Source: Phycisphaerae bacterium (GTDB lineage: Bacteria > Planctomycetota > Phycisphaerae > Sedimentisphaerales > Anaerobacaceae). From it: 50,698 nt of DNA. The notes beneath the pieces are model-generated. The model was not told the DNA's origin. It saw only the letters and a list, made by a program, of their open reading frames with translations, and did not search any database. Both the position numbers and the translations under genes were made by a program. Where the stretch lies: contig JAUXAB010000021.1 of the NCBI GenBank assembly GCA_030615025.1, positions 1-50,698 on the forward strand, read 5' to 3'. This document shows, piece by piece, positions 24,001 through 32,625 of the stretch. Within the stretch, counting starts at the first letter, position 1, and every line of letters begins with the position of its first letter.

Positions 24001-27000
24001 TTACTTAAACAGCTCCTCAAGGAGCTCTAATCCCTTTTCTATTGCTTGCTCCTCAAGTAGTTTGCCGAGGTCAAGTTCAGGCTTGTCGATGGTTCCTTTA
24101 AGCGGCAGCGATATCCTTTTGCCGAGGGTCTCTTTACCGACCCTTGCGGTTCTGCCTTTGGTGGTATAAGGCAAAGTTACACTCATATTCAAACTCTTAT
24201 CCAGCCCGATAACGCCTTTGAAATTGACTGGATTGTCACCGATATCCAGTTGCATATCCTCATATTGAAGCAGGCCATTCTGCAAAACAAATCTTGTTGG
24301 ATTGATAGTAAAATCCTGTCCGGGTACATTTCTGCCCACTAACGAAAGCATCTGGCCAAGCAAACCCGAGCCTTCCAAACGCATCTGATTTACTGAGATT
24401 GTGCCAATCACTTCAATGTCGTTTTTGTCTGTTTTATTCAGCGGTATGACAAGTCGCTCGCAATTAAAATTTGCCACGCCGCTGACATTTAACGCGTTCG
24501 CGAAAATTGGGTTTACATACATCAAAAGTCTTCTGGCCATCTCATTATTGATTTGAATATCTTTGACTATCTGGATTGGTCCCGGCGTCTTCAATAGTGC
24601 AGGCTTGTCCTTCAAATTCACCTCGCTGGCAAACCTGAATTGACCGTTATTAACTGTCGTCGAAAACGGTGCGATCTTTAGCAAGCCACTTTGGATTTGA
24701 ATATCTACCTCAGTCGGGCCGATATCTAATCCCATATATTCGGCCTTTTCAAAACCAAGCTTGCCCTTTGTGTTAAGATTGGCCAGGAGCTTATCGGTTT
24801 GGCCGGTTGGGTACTCACTGGTGAAACTAATCGTATCTTTTCTTTTTCCCTGCATCGTCAGACCTTGCGGTAAAAATGCAGAAGCAAAATTTCCGATTGC
24901 CGACCAGTCATACTCAAGCTGGACTTTTCCTTGCAACTTGGTTTTGCCGGAGTTTACAGCCTGCTGAAAATCACCTTTGATTTTTATGTCGGGACTAATC
25001 AATTCGAGCTTTCGGACAGTCCAGTTTTTCCTGGTCGGATTGTAGTCGCCGTCAAAGTTAAGCAGGACCTGGTCCTGGATGAATGGCTGTTTCCCCGGTG
25101 ATATGAGTTTCAAATTTTTAATTTTCGTGGAGTCGGTTCTGATTGTGTAGATATCCTTTTTGGAACTGACAGAGAGCTGGGATTCTGCGAGTCCGGCCAA
25201 TTGTATGTCTTTCGGGAAAGATGCAAACATTACGGCAAAAGGCGTGGCCTTTTCCAAATCGACTTTCGCGGAAATGGTCAGCTCCATACCTTTTTCGGCC
25301 CTGTTACCTGTCGGAATGAGAGCATCTTTTATATCTACCTGGCCAAAACTTGCCGTGGTCTTTATTGAGTCGATGCTGACAATGCGATTTTTTCGGTTGT
25401 AACCAACGGCGAAGTCTATATTGGCCTGCGGCTCAGATACACTTATGCCATCCTTTGACGTTACGCGGAGATTTTTGACCGTTGATGAGCCGACAGCCGT
25501 AATTTGTTGCTCTTTGGCAGATATCGTTCCTTTCTCGACGACCTGGCCGGCCACTTGATATTTGCCCATATCCAGGAATTGCCCTAACTGAGTTTGCAAA
25601 GCCGACAGGTCGATATCACAAGTGTACTGAAGTGATTCGCTGGTGCCGGAACAATCAAATCTGCCGAATGATGCTGTAATACCGACCTTATCAAAGATTA
25701 CCTTGTCCTTTTCGGCAGTGATTTCGGCCTCGGCCTTAATAGGTTGCTGCAGAGCTATAGTTTTGCCGTCAACTGTGCCTTTCAGTCCCTCGAGACTTGC
25801 GTTGCCAGTGACTTTTCTTTTTCCAGCCTTTGTCTCTGTAGCGACGGTACCGGTCAGTTTGCCGGATGTTACCTTCATTCCCTCTTTCAGGCCCAATGTG
25901 TGGGGCATCTGCGAAAGAAGTGACGCCAAGTCACAATCGAAAGTACCCTGCAAGTCGTATTTTGAATCAGCCTTTACAAAATCAGCCAGAGATTTGAATG
26001 TGGTCGGCACAACGCCGGTTGCCTGGGCTTTCAACCAGTCAGCCTGAACTTGAAGGTTGTTAATATTTATCAACTCTTTATCGCTGGAAAGTTCTATCTC
26101 GACGTCCAGGAAGCTGGTTTTCAGCCTGTCGCCTTTTAGTTTGGGGCTCATTAGGTCCAGGTTCTTTGCTTTGATTGTTCCGCTCAAATTTTCAAATCTA
26201 CCATCTTTAATTTTACTTTTTATATTTGCCGAGACTCTGCCTTCAGCGTCAAGCTCAACTCCAGCCCACGCAAGAAGTGGCCCTAAAGAGCCGAGGTCCA
26301 AATCGTTGACCTCAACAGTCAAATCACCGCTGGTCCCTTTGAAGGTCCAGCCGGTTTGTTCCTTCGCTATAATCTGGCCGTCTGCGCGAATCTTTGACTC
26401 TTTACCTTTCTTCACTACAGCCATATCTATATCGAAACTCGTTTGCTGACCCGGCGGACGTAAATTTACTTTTGAGTTTATCTGCGCCAGCTCAACAGTA
26501 CCAGCCTGTGGGTCTGTTACTTTCAAATTGCCGTCATTGATAACAAGGTCGACTTTTTTGATCGGCAGAGCAATTGGCTCTGATTTTTTACCAGCCGAGG
26601 GCTTCTGCCCGGAATCATTGGCTTTCTTTGGCTGCCGAGCTTTGAGATTTATCTCCACTCTCGGCTCATCGATTATCGTTTTCCCTAATGAAAGGCGTCC
26701 AAACAAAATGGAGCCATAGTGCGGTTTTGTGGCGATTTGCTTTACCTCAACGAACATCTGGCCGGAACTGTCGTTAAAACTAACATCTGTGACCTTGATG
26801 CCCTTGGCCCAGCTCATTGAAAGGCTGGCAAAATCTGTTTTGCCGTCGAGCAAAGCGTTGATTTTGGTCAGTATTATTTTTCGGCCCTTCTCGGATGACA
26901 CAAAAGCAGGCACAAGAAAAACCACCAACACAATCAAAACGACTATAAGTGCCGATACGGACTTGAGTATTGTTTTCTTCTTCTTTTTTTGTGGCCTGTA

Positions 27001-27024
27001 TTTCAAGTTTCTTTTGGCTTGCAT
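24001..27024 (-). CDS. Large AsmA-like envelope protein
   Basis: This 1007-aa protein has a basic N-terminus (QAKRNLKYRPQKKKKK), one membrane helix (about 22-42), and a very long repetitive beta-rich periplasmic region. The latter alternates short strands such as GTISAKEQQITAVGSSTVKN and ends in an AsmA-type C-terminal module (INPTRFVLQNGLLQYEDMQL, then NFKGVIGLDKSLNMSVTLP). Related bridge-like proteins carry lipid between the two membranes. That role is inference here. The start at 27024 is chosen because GGGGGA precedes it and the 33 residues upstream in frame look non-coding. It lies between the frr and yihY genes, all on the minus strand. Confidence 0.8.
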   Translation of the reverse strand: MQAKRNLKYRPQKKKKKTILKSVSALIVVLIVLVVFLVPAFVSSEKGRKIILTKINALLDGKTDFASLSMSWAKGIKVTDVSFNDSSGQMFVEVKQIATKPHYGSILFGRLSLGKTIIDEPRVEINLKARQPKKANDSGQKPSAGKKSEPIALPIKKVDLVINDGNLKVTDPQAGTVELAQINSKVNLRPPGQQTSFDIDMAVVKKGKESKIRADGQIIAKEQTGWTFKGTSGDLTVEVNDLDLGSLGPLLAWAGVELDAEGRVSANIKSKIKDGRFENLSGTIKAKNLDLMSPKLKGDRLKTSFLDVEIELSSDKELININNLQVQADWLKAQATGVVPTTFKSLADFVKADSKYDLQGTFDCDLASLLSQMPHTLGLKEGMKVTSGKLTGTVATETKAGKRKVTGNASLEGLKGTVDGKTIALQQPIKAEAEITAEKDKVIFDKVGITASFGRFDCSGTSESLQYTCDIDLSALQTQLGQFLDMGKYQVAGQVVEKGTISAKEQQITAVGSSTVKNLRVTSKDGISVSEPQANIDFAVGYNRKNRIVSIDSIKTTASFGQVDIKDALIPTGNRAEKGMELTISAKVDLEKATPFAVMFASFPKDIQLAGLAESQLSVSSKKDIYTIRTDSTKIKNLKLISPGKQPFIQDQVLLNFDGDYNPTRKNWTVRKLELISPDIKIKGDFQQAVNSGKTKLQGKVQLEYDWSAIGNFASAFLPQGLTMQGKRKDTISFTSEYPTGQTDKLLANLNTKGKLGFEKAEYMGLDIGPTEVDIQIQSGLLKIAPFSTTVNNGQFRFASEVNLKDKPALLKTPGPIQIVKDIQINNEMARRLLMYVNPIFANALNVSGVANFNCERLVIPLNKTDKNDIEVIGTISVNQMRLEGSGLLGQMLSLVGRNVPGQDFTINPTRFVLQNGLLQYEDMQLDIGDNPVNFKGVIGLDKSLNMSVTLPYTTKGRTARVGKETLGKRISLPLKGTIDKPELDLGKLLEEQAIEKGLELLEELFK

Positions 27025-27135
27025 GACCTCGTCCCCCAAAAGAAAGTTAGCTTCCAAATCAGAAATGGCTTTAACTAAAGAGCACAAGGGCCCAAGAATG
27101 CAAGATGCTTGTGACTTGTGCACTTTTTGTCAAAG

Positions 27136-27696
27136 TCAATCGAGCATAATCTCATCCGATTTATTTTTGATTACCAAGTCAACCTTGTCGACGTATTCCT
27201 TGGTAACATCATCGACTTGTTTCTTGCCTTTATCCAGATCATCTTCGGTGATAATTTTGTCTTTCTGCTCCTTTTCGAGCTGCTTATTTGCGTCTCTTCG
27301 TATATTACGAATACTGACCTTCGCCTGTTCACCCATCTGTTTCGCTTGGCCAACGAGCTGCTTTCTTCTTTCTCCGCTAAGGGGTGGAATATTGAGCCGG
27401 ATGAGTTTGCCGTCCACGATCGGTGCAATGCTCAAATCGCTGCTTTTGATTGCCTTTTCGATATCTTTGACCGAAGCAGGGTCAAATGGCTTAATCACAA
27501 CCATATCTACCTGTGGTGTTGCCAGTGTTGCCATCTGTTTCAATGGTGTAGGCGTCCCGTAATAATCAACCTTCATATTCTCAACCAGCCCCGTAGAAGC
27601 TCGTCCGGTCCGGACCACTTTTAATTCATCCTGCAGGAATTCAACCACCTTTTTCATTTTGGATTCACTCTCGGAGACTATTTCTTTTGTGGGCAT
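27136..27696 (-). CDS. frr: Ribosome recycling factor
   Basis: This 186-aa two-domain protein works with EF-G to split post-termination ribosomes. Hallmarks are VRTGRASTGLVENMKVDYYG, TPTPLKQMATL, PPLSGERRKQL and SIRNIRRDANKQL. The length equals the family norm when started at ATG 27696, which has GGGG six bases upstream. An ATG at 27708 lacks a Shine-Dalgarno. It is last in the rpsB-tsf-pyrH-frr cluster. Confidence 0.96.
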   Translation of the reverse strand: MPTKEIVSESESKMKKVVEFLQDELKVVRTGRASTGLVENMKVDYYGTPTPLKQMATLATPQVDMVVIKPFDPASVKDIEKAIKSSDLSIAPIVDGKLIRLNIPPLSGERRKQLVGQAKQMGEQAKVSIRNIRRDANKQLEKEQKDKIITEDDLDKGKKQVDDVTKEYVDKVDLVIKNKSDEIMLD

Positions 27697-27732
27697 CTGC
27701 AACCCCATTTCGTATCGCGATTAGCTTATTCA

Positions 27733-27816
27733 GTCATTGCGAGGAGCAAAGCGACGAAGCAATCTCCAGTCTAAGATTGAGATTGCCACGCCAACCTTTG
27801 GTTGGCTCGCAATGAC
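27733..27816. repeat. CATTGCGAGGAGC palindromic repeat between pyrH and frr
   Basis: GTCATTGCGAG (27733-27743) pairs perfectly with CTCGCAATGAC (27806-27816), and inside it GCAATCTC (27759-27766) pairs with GAGATTGC (27779-27786). The AGCAAAGCGACGAAG interior is the wording of a repeat I know from many unrelated environmental genomes. It occupies the pyrH-frr gap and would fold in the operon mRNA. Confidence 0.75.
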
Positions 27817-27819
27817 AAA

Positions 27820-28539
27820 CTACGAACTAATTAGTGTGCCAACCTGCTCGCCGCAAATGGCCTTCGTTATGTTGCCTTTTTTGAAGATATTCAAAACAAT
27901 AATTGGAATATTATTGTCCCGGCAAAGACTTATTGCCGAATGGTCTATCACTTTAAGATTTTTTTTAAGCACATCATCGTAGGATAATTCTTCGAACAGC
28001 GTCGCATCGGGATTTTTTTTGGGGTCATCGCTGTAGACACCATCAACTTTTGTGGCCTTTATAACCAGATCCGCTTTAAGTTCCAAAGCCCTTAAAGCCG
28101 CGCAGGTATCAGTAGTAAAGAAGGGATTTCCCGTTCCGCCCGCCAATATCGCTACCCTTCCGAGCTCAAGGTGCCGAAGCGCCTTTCTGCGAATAAACGG
28201 CTCACACATCGCCACAACCTCTATTGCGCTCAAGACCCTCGTTGGCTGCCCAAGCTTCTCAAGTGTCTCCTGCAGCGCACAGGCATTGATAATAGTGACT
28301 AACATTCCCATATAATCGGCCGTGTTTCTGGGTATATGAGTGACTTTGGAGAAACTCTCTCCTCTAAGGAAATTGCCCGCGCCAACCACGACCGCTACCT
28401 CTGGGCCAAGCTTGCATATCTCTAATATCCTTTCAGCCAGCGACTTAAGAGCAGAGCCGTTAATCCCAAATTCCCCGGGCTTGCAAAAACTCTCCCCCGA
28501 AAGTTTCAGCAGTACACGCTTGTATTTGCTCTTTGCCAT
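27820..28539 (-). CDS. pyrH: UMP kinase
   Basis: This 239-aa hexameric amino-acid-kinase-fold enzyme phosphorylates UMP to UDP. Motifs are RVLLKLSGESF at the N-terminus, VVVGAGNFLRG, GGTGNPFFTTDTCAALRA and ATKVDGVYSDDPK. Its position between tsf and frr is the classic bacterial order. No strong Shine-Dalgarno is visible. Confidence 0.96.
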   Translation of the reverse strand: MAKSKYKRVLLKLSGESFCKPGEFGINGSALKSLAERILEICKLGPEVAVVVGAGNFLRGESFSKVTHIPRNTADYMGMLVTIINACALQETLEKLGQPTRVLSAIEVVAMCEPFIRRKALRHLELGRVAILAGGTGNPFFTTDTCAALRALELKADLVIKATKVDGVYSDDPKKNPDATLFEELSYDDVLKKNLKVIDHSAISLCRDNNIPIIVLNIFKKGNITKAICGEQVGTLISS

Positions 28540-28583
28540 TTATTTGGTATCTCGTATTTCACATCTCGGTTGAGGTACGATTC

Positions 28584-29450
28584 TTAGCCGACTTCAAATC
28601 GGACAAATCTTTTTATTTTCGCTTCGCCCCCGGCTTCTCTGGCGGCTTCAGTGAGGACCTGCTCAACAGATTTGCTGTTGTCCTTGACAAATCGCTGCTC
28701 AAGCAGACAGTTTTCAACAAAAAACTTTTTTATCTTGCCTTCCACAATTTTATCTATGATGTTTGCCGGCTTATTTTTCACCTGCTCGGCGAAAATAGCC
28801 CTCTCTGTCTCGATTATCTCAGAACTGATGGCGTCCTTATCTAATGCTAAAGGCTTCGTCGCCGTAATGTGCATCGCTATATCGGACGCTGTCTGCCTTA
28901 GCACATCCGCAGCCGCTGTCGTTTCATCGCTGGTTTCAATTTCAACCATTGTGCCGACTTTTTCGTTGAAGTGAACGTATGTGCTTACAAGTCCCGGGCC
29001 GTCGAGCTTGTATTTTGTGTAATCTCCCACCTGTATTTTCTCGCCGATCTTACTGACTGTTTCGGTCAGAATATCGCTGAATTTTTTCCCGTCAACGGTA
29101 GTTTCGAGGATATTCTCCACTCCTTCATCGGCCGAGCAAGCCAGGGCGAACTCGGCCAGGGCCTGTGCCGCCGACATAAAATCATCGCTCTTGGCTACAA
29201 AATCAGTCTCGCAGCAAAGCGTTGCCATTGCAGCCACCTTGCCGTCTTTACTTGTCTTGTGGACAACTGTCCCCTCTGAAGTTTCCCGCTCAGCACGTTT
29301 CGCTAAAGTTGCAAGACCCTTTTTTCTTAGTATCCCCATAGCTTGTTCGATATTACCGTTTGCTTCTTGCAGGGCCCTTTTGCAGTCCATCATCCCTTGT
29401 CCGCTCATCTTTCGCAGTTTCATTACCATCGAAGCTGGAATCTCTGCCAT
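28584..29450 (-). CDS. tsf: Translation elongation factor Ts
   Basis: This 288-aa guanine-nucleotide exchange factor for EF-Tu has an N-terminal UBA-like domain (MVMKLRKMSGQGMMDCKRAL), the TDFVAKSDDF motif that contacts EF-Tu, a dimerisation core and a C-terminal segment ending FEVG. GGAG lies nine bases before the ATG. It is second in the ribosomal cluster, 147 bp after rpsB. Confidence 0.96.
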   Translation of the reverse strand: MAEIPASMVMKLRKMSGQGMMDCKRALQEANGNIEQAMGILRKKGLATLAKRAERETSEGTVVHKTSKDGKVAAMATLCCETDFVAKSDDFMSAAQALAEFALACSADEGVENILETTVDGKKFSDILTETVSKIGEKIQVGDYTKYKLDGPGLVSTYVHFNEKVGTMVEIETSDETTAAADVLRQTASDIAMHITATKPLALDKDAISSEIIETERAIFAEQVKNKPANIIDKIVEGKIKKFFVENCLLEQRFVKDNSKSVEQVLTEAAREAGGEAKIKRFVRFEVG

Positions 29451-29596
29451 CTTAAAAACTCCTACTTTCGCGGCTCGTGACTCGTGTTACGTATTTTCTT
29501 CCACAAAGCCGCTAAAATTTACCTGTATTTACTTTTTAACTTTCAATTTCTTTGTGCCCTCGTGTCTTCGTGGCTGTACTTAATATGCACAACGGG

Positions 29597-30463
29597 CTAT
29601 GGGGTTGGCTGCTTTGTTTCCTGCTGCTTAGCTTCACCTTCTTGTGCCGACTCTGCAGCTTTTGTTGACGTGTCCTCGGCAGCGGCAACGGTCTCGGATT
29701 CAGCTTCATCCGCACGAGCCAGGCCCGGCCTTTTTGAACGGACTCGCCTCGGCCGTGGCTTCGGCTCCAGGCGAGTTGAAATCATCGTTTTGCCGATAGC
29801 CACGGCATCGACCAGCTCGTTTAGTATCAAGTTAATCGCTCGGATGGAATCGTCGTTCGCCGGAATCGCCACATCCACCGTGTCAGGATCTGAATCCGTA
29901 TCGAGAAGTCCAACCGTTGCAATCCCCAGCTTTTTGGCCTCACACAGAGCAAGATATTCCTTCCTGGCGTCAACCACTACAACAGCACCCGGCAGACGGG
30001 ACATTTTGCGAATGCCATCCAGATTACTTTTTATCTTTCGCATCTCGCGTTTCAGTCTCGAGGCCTGCTTCTTGCTCTCACTCTCAAGTGTTCCGTCCTC
30101 CTGCATAGCTTCCAGCTGCTGCAGTCTTTGCAGTCGAGACCGTATGGTTCTAAAGTTGGTAAGCATCCCGCCGAGCCACCGCTCAGAGACGTAGTGCATC
30201 CCGCACTTGTTCGCAGCAGCCTCAACTGCCTTTTGTGCCTGCCGCTTCGTGCCTATGAAAACAACATCTTTACCCGAGGAAACCACTTCGGCAAGGAGCT
30301 TTCGAGCTATCAGTAACCCCTTTAAGGTCTTTTTCACATCAATAATATGAATATTGCCGCGCTTTGCGAAAATAAACGGGGCCATTTTGGGATTCCATCG
30401 GCTCACGCTGTGCCCAAAATGCACCCCTGCGTTAATCAGCTCACGAGCCAGCTCTTTAGTCAC
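29597..30463 (-). CDS. rpsB: Small ribosomal subunit protein uS2
   Basis: This 288-aa uS2 has HFGHSVSRWNPKMAPFIF, FIGTKRQAQKAVEAAA, YVSERWLGGMLTNFRTI and PDTVDVAIPANDDSIRAI. It is longer than the usual ~240 because of a 55-residue acidic/Ala/Thr-rich C-terminal tail after a basic PKPRPRRVRSKRP stretch. GTG 30463 is the probable start because GGAGG is five bases upstream. A TTG at 30475 is in frame but overlaps that Shine-Dalgarno. Confidence 0.95.
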   Translation of the reverse strand: MTKELARELINAGVHFGHSVSRWNPKMAPFIFAKRGNIHIIDVKKTLKGLLIARKLLAEVVSSGKDVVFIGTKRQAQKAVEAAANKCGMHYVSERWLGGMLTNFRTIRSRLQRLQQLEAMQEDGTLESESKKQASRLKREMRKIKSNLDGIRKMSRLPGAVVVVDARKEYLALCEAKKLGIATVGLLDTDSDPDTVDVAIPANDDSIRAINLILNELVDAVAIGKTMISTRLEPKPRPRRVRSKRPGLARADEAESETVAAAEDTSTKAAESAQEGEAKQQETKQPTP

Positions 30464-30544
30464 AAAAACCTCCAAACACTTTAGAAAAACTTCTCTCGTC
30501 TACCACGTACAGACAACCGAACCAAGAAACCTAATACAAACCGC

Positions 30545-30571
30545 ATAATATGTCAAGAATTTTTATGTCAA
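30545..30571 (-). promoter_or_regulatory. Promoter region of the rpsB cluster with tandem TTGACA boxes
   Basis: A 15-bp direct repeat (TGTCAAGAATTTTTA type, 30551-30580) places two minus-strand TTGACA boxes at 30571-30566 and 30556-30551. TATTAT at 30550-30545 lies 15 bp after the first; TAGGTT lies 17 bp after the second. Either could serve the operon. Confidence 0.5.
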
Positions 30572-30587
30572 GAATTTTTGCCAAATC

Positions 30588-30916
30588 TAACGTTCTGCGA
30601 TATTCGGTCAATGTTACGTTTGCAGCTTATTTGCGGTTAGGTTTGCTTCGTGCCGAGCAATATTTGTTTTGGCGTTGCGTATTGAGTGATGCCGGATGCG
30701 GCAGGCAGTTTACTGGCCCGTTCCAGGATTTTCCGCAATTTCTTTGACATTGAGGTGCAAGAGTATATATAATGGTGTGGCATTCAGCGGTTTCTTGAGG
30801 GCAGCGGTGATGAAAGAAGGCAACTTTATTAACCCAATTCCGCGAAATTTTATGAAGAGATATCGGTGCGCACAGTGTGCGCCGACAAATATTAACTATT
30901 TTTTGAAAGGGAAAAA
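30588..30916. other. Intergenic leader between rpsB and the beta-helix gene
   Basis: This interval holds the strong plus-strand promoter listed separately and then a 5' UTR of about 137 nt with a hairpin GCGCAC-AGT-GTGCGC near 30868-30882. I see no gene in it. Confidence 0.5.
30744..30773 (+). promoter_or_regulatory. Near-perfect sigma-70 promoter for the exported beta-helix gene
   Basis: TTGACA at 30744-30749 and TATAAT at 30768-30773, both perfect hexamers, are 18 bp apart. Transcription would start near 30780, giving a long leader before ATG 30917. Confidence 0.75.
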
Positions 30917-31801
30917 ATGGAAACGAAACAGAAAAGAACAAAAGTGGTAGTGAGTGTATTGGCTTTAGCTGCTCTGGTGCTATTCTCGCTCAGCGGCTAC
31001 GCAGGAAAGCTGGAGCCGGGCGGCCCGCCGCAGCCGACAATGAAGACCTTAGATGAGGTCGAGCCGAGGATTCCCATCAGCCAGGCGGACATTCCCCTGA
31101 CGATAAGTACACCCGGCTCGTACTATCTTACTGAGGATGTTACCGCCGCCGGAACCGCCATTACTGTAGCGGTCGACGATGTAACGATTGACCTGTCCGG
31201 TTTTGCCCTCGTCGGGCCGGACTCAGGGACAAACTGCGGCATTTATATGAGTGGCCGCAGCAACGTGGAAATCCGCAACGGAACAGTGCGGGACTTTTAC
31301 ACTGGTATCTACGAGGGCGGCTCCTTGGGCCAAGACCACCGGGTCATTGATGTCCGGTTCGTCTCCAATGGCCTACGTGGCATTTTTCTTACCGGCAAAA
31401 GCCATCTGGTCAAGGACTGCACGGCAAGTGACAACGGACATTCGGCCACCAGCACCGTCTATGGCATCTGGGCCAGCAACGGCAGTACGGTGACCGGCAA
31501 CACGGTCTACTTCAACGGATATTTGGCTACCGGCAGCTACGTCTACGGCATCGCTGCCGGCAACGGCAGTACGGTGACAGGCAACACGGCCTCCGACAAC
31601 GGAAATTCGGCTGGCGGCACCGTCTACGGCATCTATGTCAGGTCCGGCAGTACGGTGACCGCTAACACGACAAGAAACAACGCAGATTATGGCATTTATG
31701 CGTCCATTTACTGCCTGGTTGATCAGAACACCGCAACTGACAATGGTACCAATATGTATACCGGCACAGGATGCGTATTAGGCAATAACTGTGCGCCGTA
31801 A
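30917..31801 (+). CDS. Exported right-handed beta-helix (NosD/PbH1-like) protein
   Basis: This 294-aa protein has a signal peptide (about 1-29), followed by the motif AGKLEPGGPPQPTMKTLDEV that it shares with the protein at 32626. The rest is a parallel beta-helix with PbH1-like turns (TVTGNTVYFNG, TVTGNTASDNG, TVTANTTRNNADYGIYA). Such domains bind or cut polysaccharides or act as surface scaffolds. No catalytic residues can be assigned. GAAAGGGA precedes the ATG. It heads a group of three small exported proteins on the plus strand. Confidence 0.78.
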   Translation: METKQKRTKVVVSVLALAALVLFSLSGYAGKLEPGGPPQPTMKTLDEVEPRIPISQADIPLTISTPGSYYLTEDVTAAGTAITVAVDDVTIDLSGFALVGPDSGTNCGIYMSGRSNVEIRNGTVRDFYTGIYEGGSLGQDHRVIDVRFVSNGLRGIFLTGKSHLVKDCTASDNGHSATSTVYGIWASNGSTVTGNTVYFNGYLATGSYVYGIAAGNGSTVTGNTASDNGNSAGGTVYGIYVRSGSTVTANTTRNNADYGIYASIYCLVDQNTATDNGTNMYTGTGCVLGNNCAP

Positions 31802-31823
31802 GAAATGCCGACTGGTTGTAAGG

Positions 31824-31855
31824 GTAACCCCACGCTTACGCGTTGGGAATGTTAC
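31824..31855. repeat. Palindromic element CCCCACGC..GCGTTGGG
   Basis: GTAAC plus CCCACGC on the left pairs with GCGTTGGG plus GTTAC on the right around a short loop, with one mismatch. It directly follows the beta-helix gene. It resembles short dispersed palindromes seen in environmental genomes, but no second copy is present here. There is no T-run, so it is not a clear terminator. Confidence 0.4.
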
Positions 31856-31893
31856 GAAAAAGAAGACGAAACTGAACTCTAAGGTGTGTAAAA

Positions 31894-32538
31894 ATGAAAA
31901 CTTGCAATATAATCAAAGGTATGATACTTCTTGCGGCCTTGCTTTTATTCGTAAATGTCGGCTTTGCCGAGAACATCGACCCGTATGAGGATGGCTCACA
32001 GTATGCATACGGCGAAAATGTCGGCTGGCTGAACTTTGAGCCGAACCAGGGGCCGGGCGTTACCGTCAGCGATGCGAACCTTACCGGCTATGTCTGGGCT
32101 GAGAATATCGGCTGGATAAATCTTTCGCCTCAATACGGCGGCGTGTTTAATGATGGGACAGGTCTGCTTTCCGGCTTCGCCTGGGGCGAAAATGTCGGCT
32201 GGATTAACTTCAATCCGAAAGTACCCGGCGACCCAAAGCACTACGGCGTAACTATTGACCACGAGGGCAATTTCGCCGGCTGGGCCTGGGGAGAGAATAT
32301 CGGCTGGATACATTTGGCGTCCAGCACACCGGTTGCCTACAAAGTTCAAACCGCTTGGATTACAAGCTGTGTTGTTGATTTTGATGATTTAGGAAGGTTT
32401 TGCGACCTCTGGCTGCAAACCGGCCCCGGATTAAAAGCTGACTTTGATGGCAGCAATGATGTCGACTTTATGGATTACTGCGCCGTCGCTGATAAATGGC
32501 TCCAACTTTGCCCCATTGGTTGGTCCTTAAAAGACTGA
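31894..32538 (+). CDS. Exported GENVGW-repeat protein with dockerin-like C-terminus
   Basis: This 214-aa protein has a signal peptide (about 1-25) and four tandem repeats of about 35-45 residues with cores YGENVGWLNFEP, WAENIGWINLSP, WGENVGWINFNP and WGENIGWIHLAS. The C-terminal module VDFDDLGRFCDLWLQTG followed by ADFDGSNDVDFMDYCAVADKW has the paired calcium-loop plus helix pattern of type I dockerins. In Phycisphaerae such modules probably mediate surface or cohesin-like attachment, which is inference. AAGGTG precedes the ATG. Confidence 0.82.
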   Translation: MKTCNIIKGMILLAALLLFVNVGFAENIDPYEDGSQYAYGENVGWLNFEPNQGPGVTVSDANLTGYVWAENIGWINLSPQYGGVFNDGTGLLSGFAWGENVGWINFNPKVPGDPKHYGVTIDHEGNFAGWAWGENIGWIHLASSTPVAYKVQTAWITSCVVDFDDLGRFCDLWLQTGPGLKADFDGSNDVDFMDYCAVADKWLQLCPIGWSLKD

Positions 32539-32625
32539 TTGTTGTAAGGCGCAACTGAAAAGGCCTTTGTCGATTAATCGGATTGTTGTACGAAGGAACA
32601 ATATGGTTTAACGGAGGAAACGCAG

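Noticed and set aside
27025-27123. Longer start of the AsmA-like gene
   Set aside because: The extra 33 residues are not family-like and a good Shine-Dalgarno precedes 27024.
30381-30435. Inverted CCATTTTGGG / CCCAAAATG in rpsB resembling family B
   Set aside because: It encodes the universally conserved SRWNPKMAPF stretch of uS2, so the resemblance is chance.
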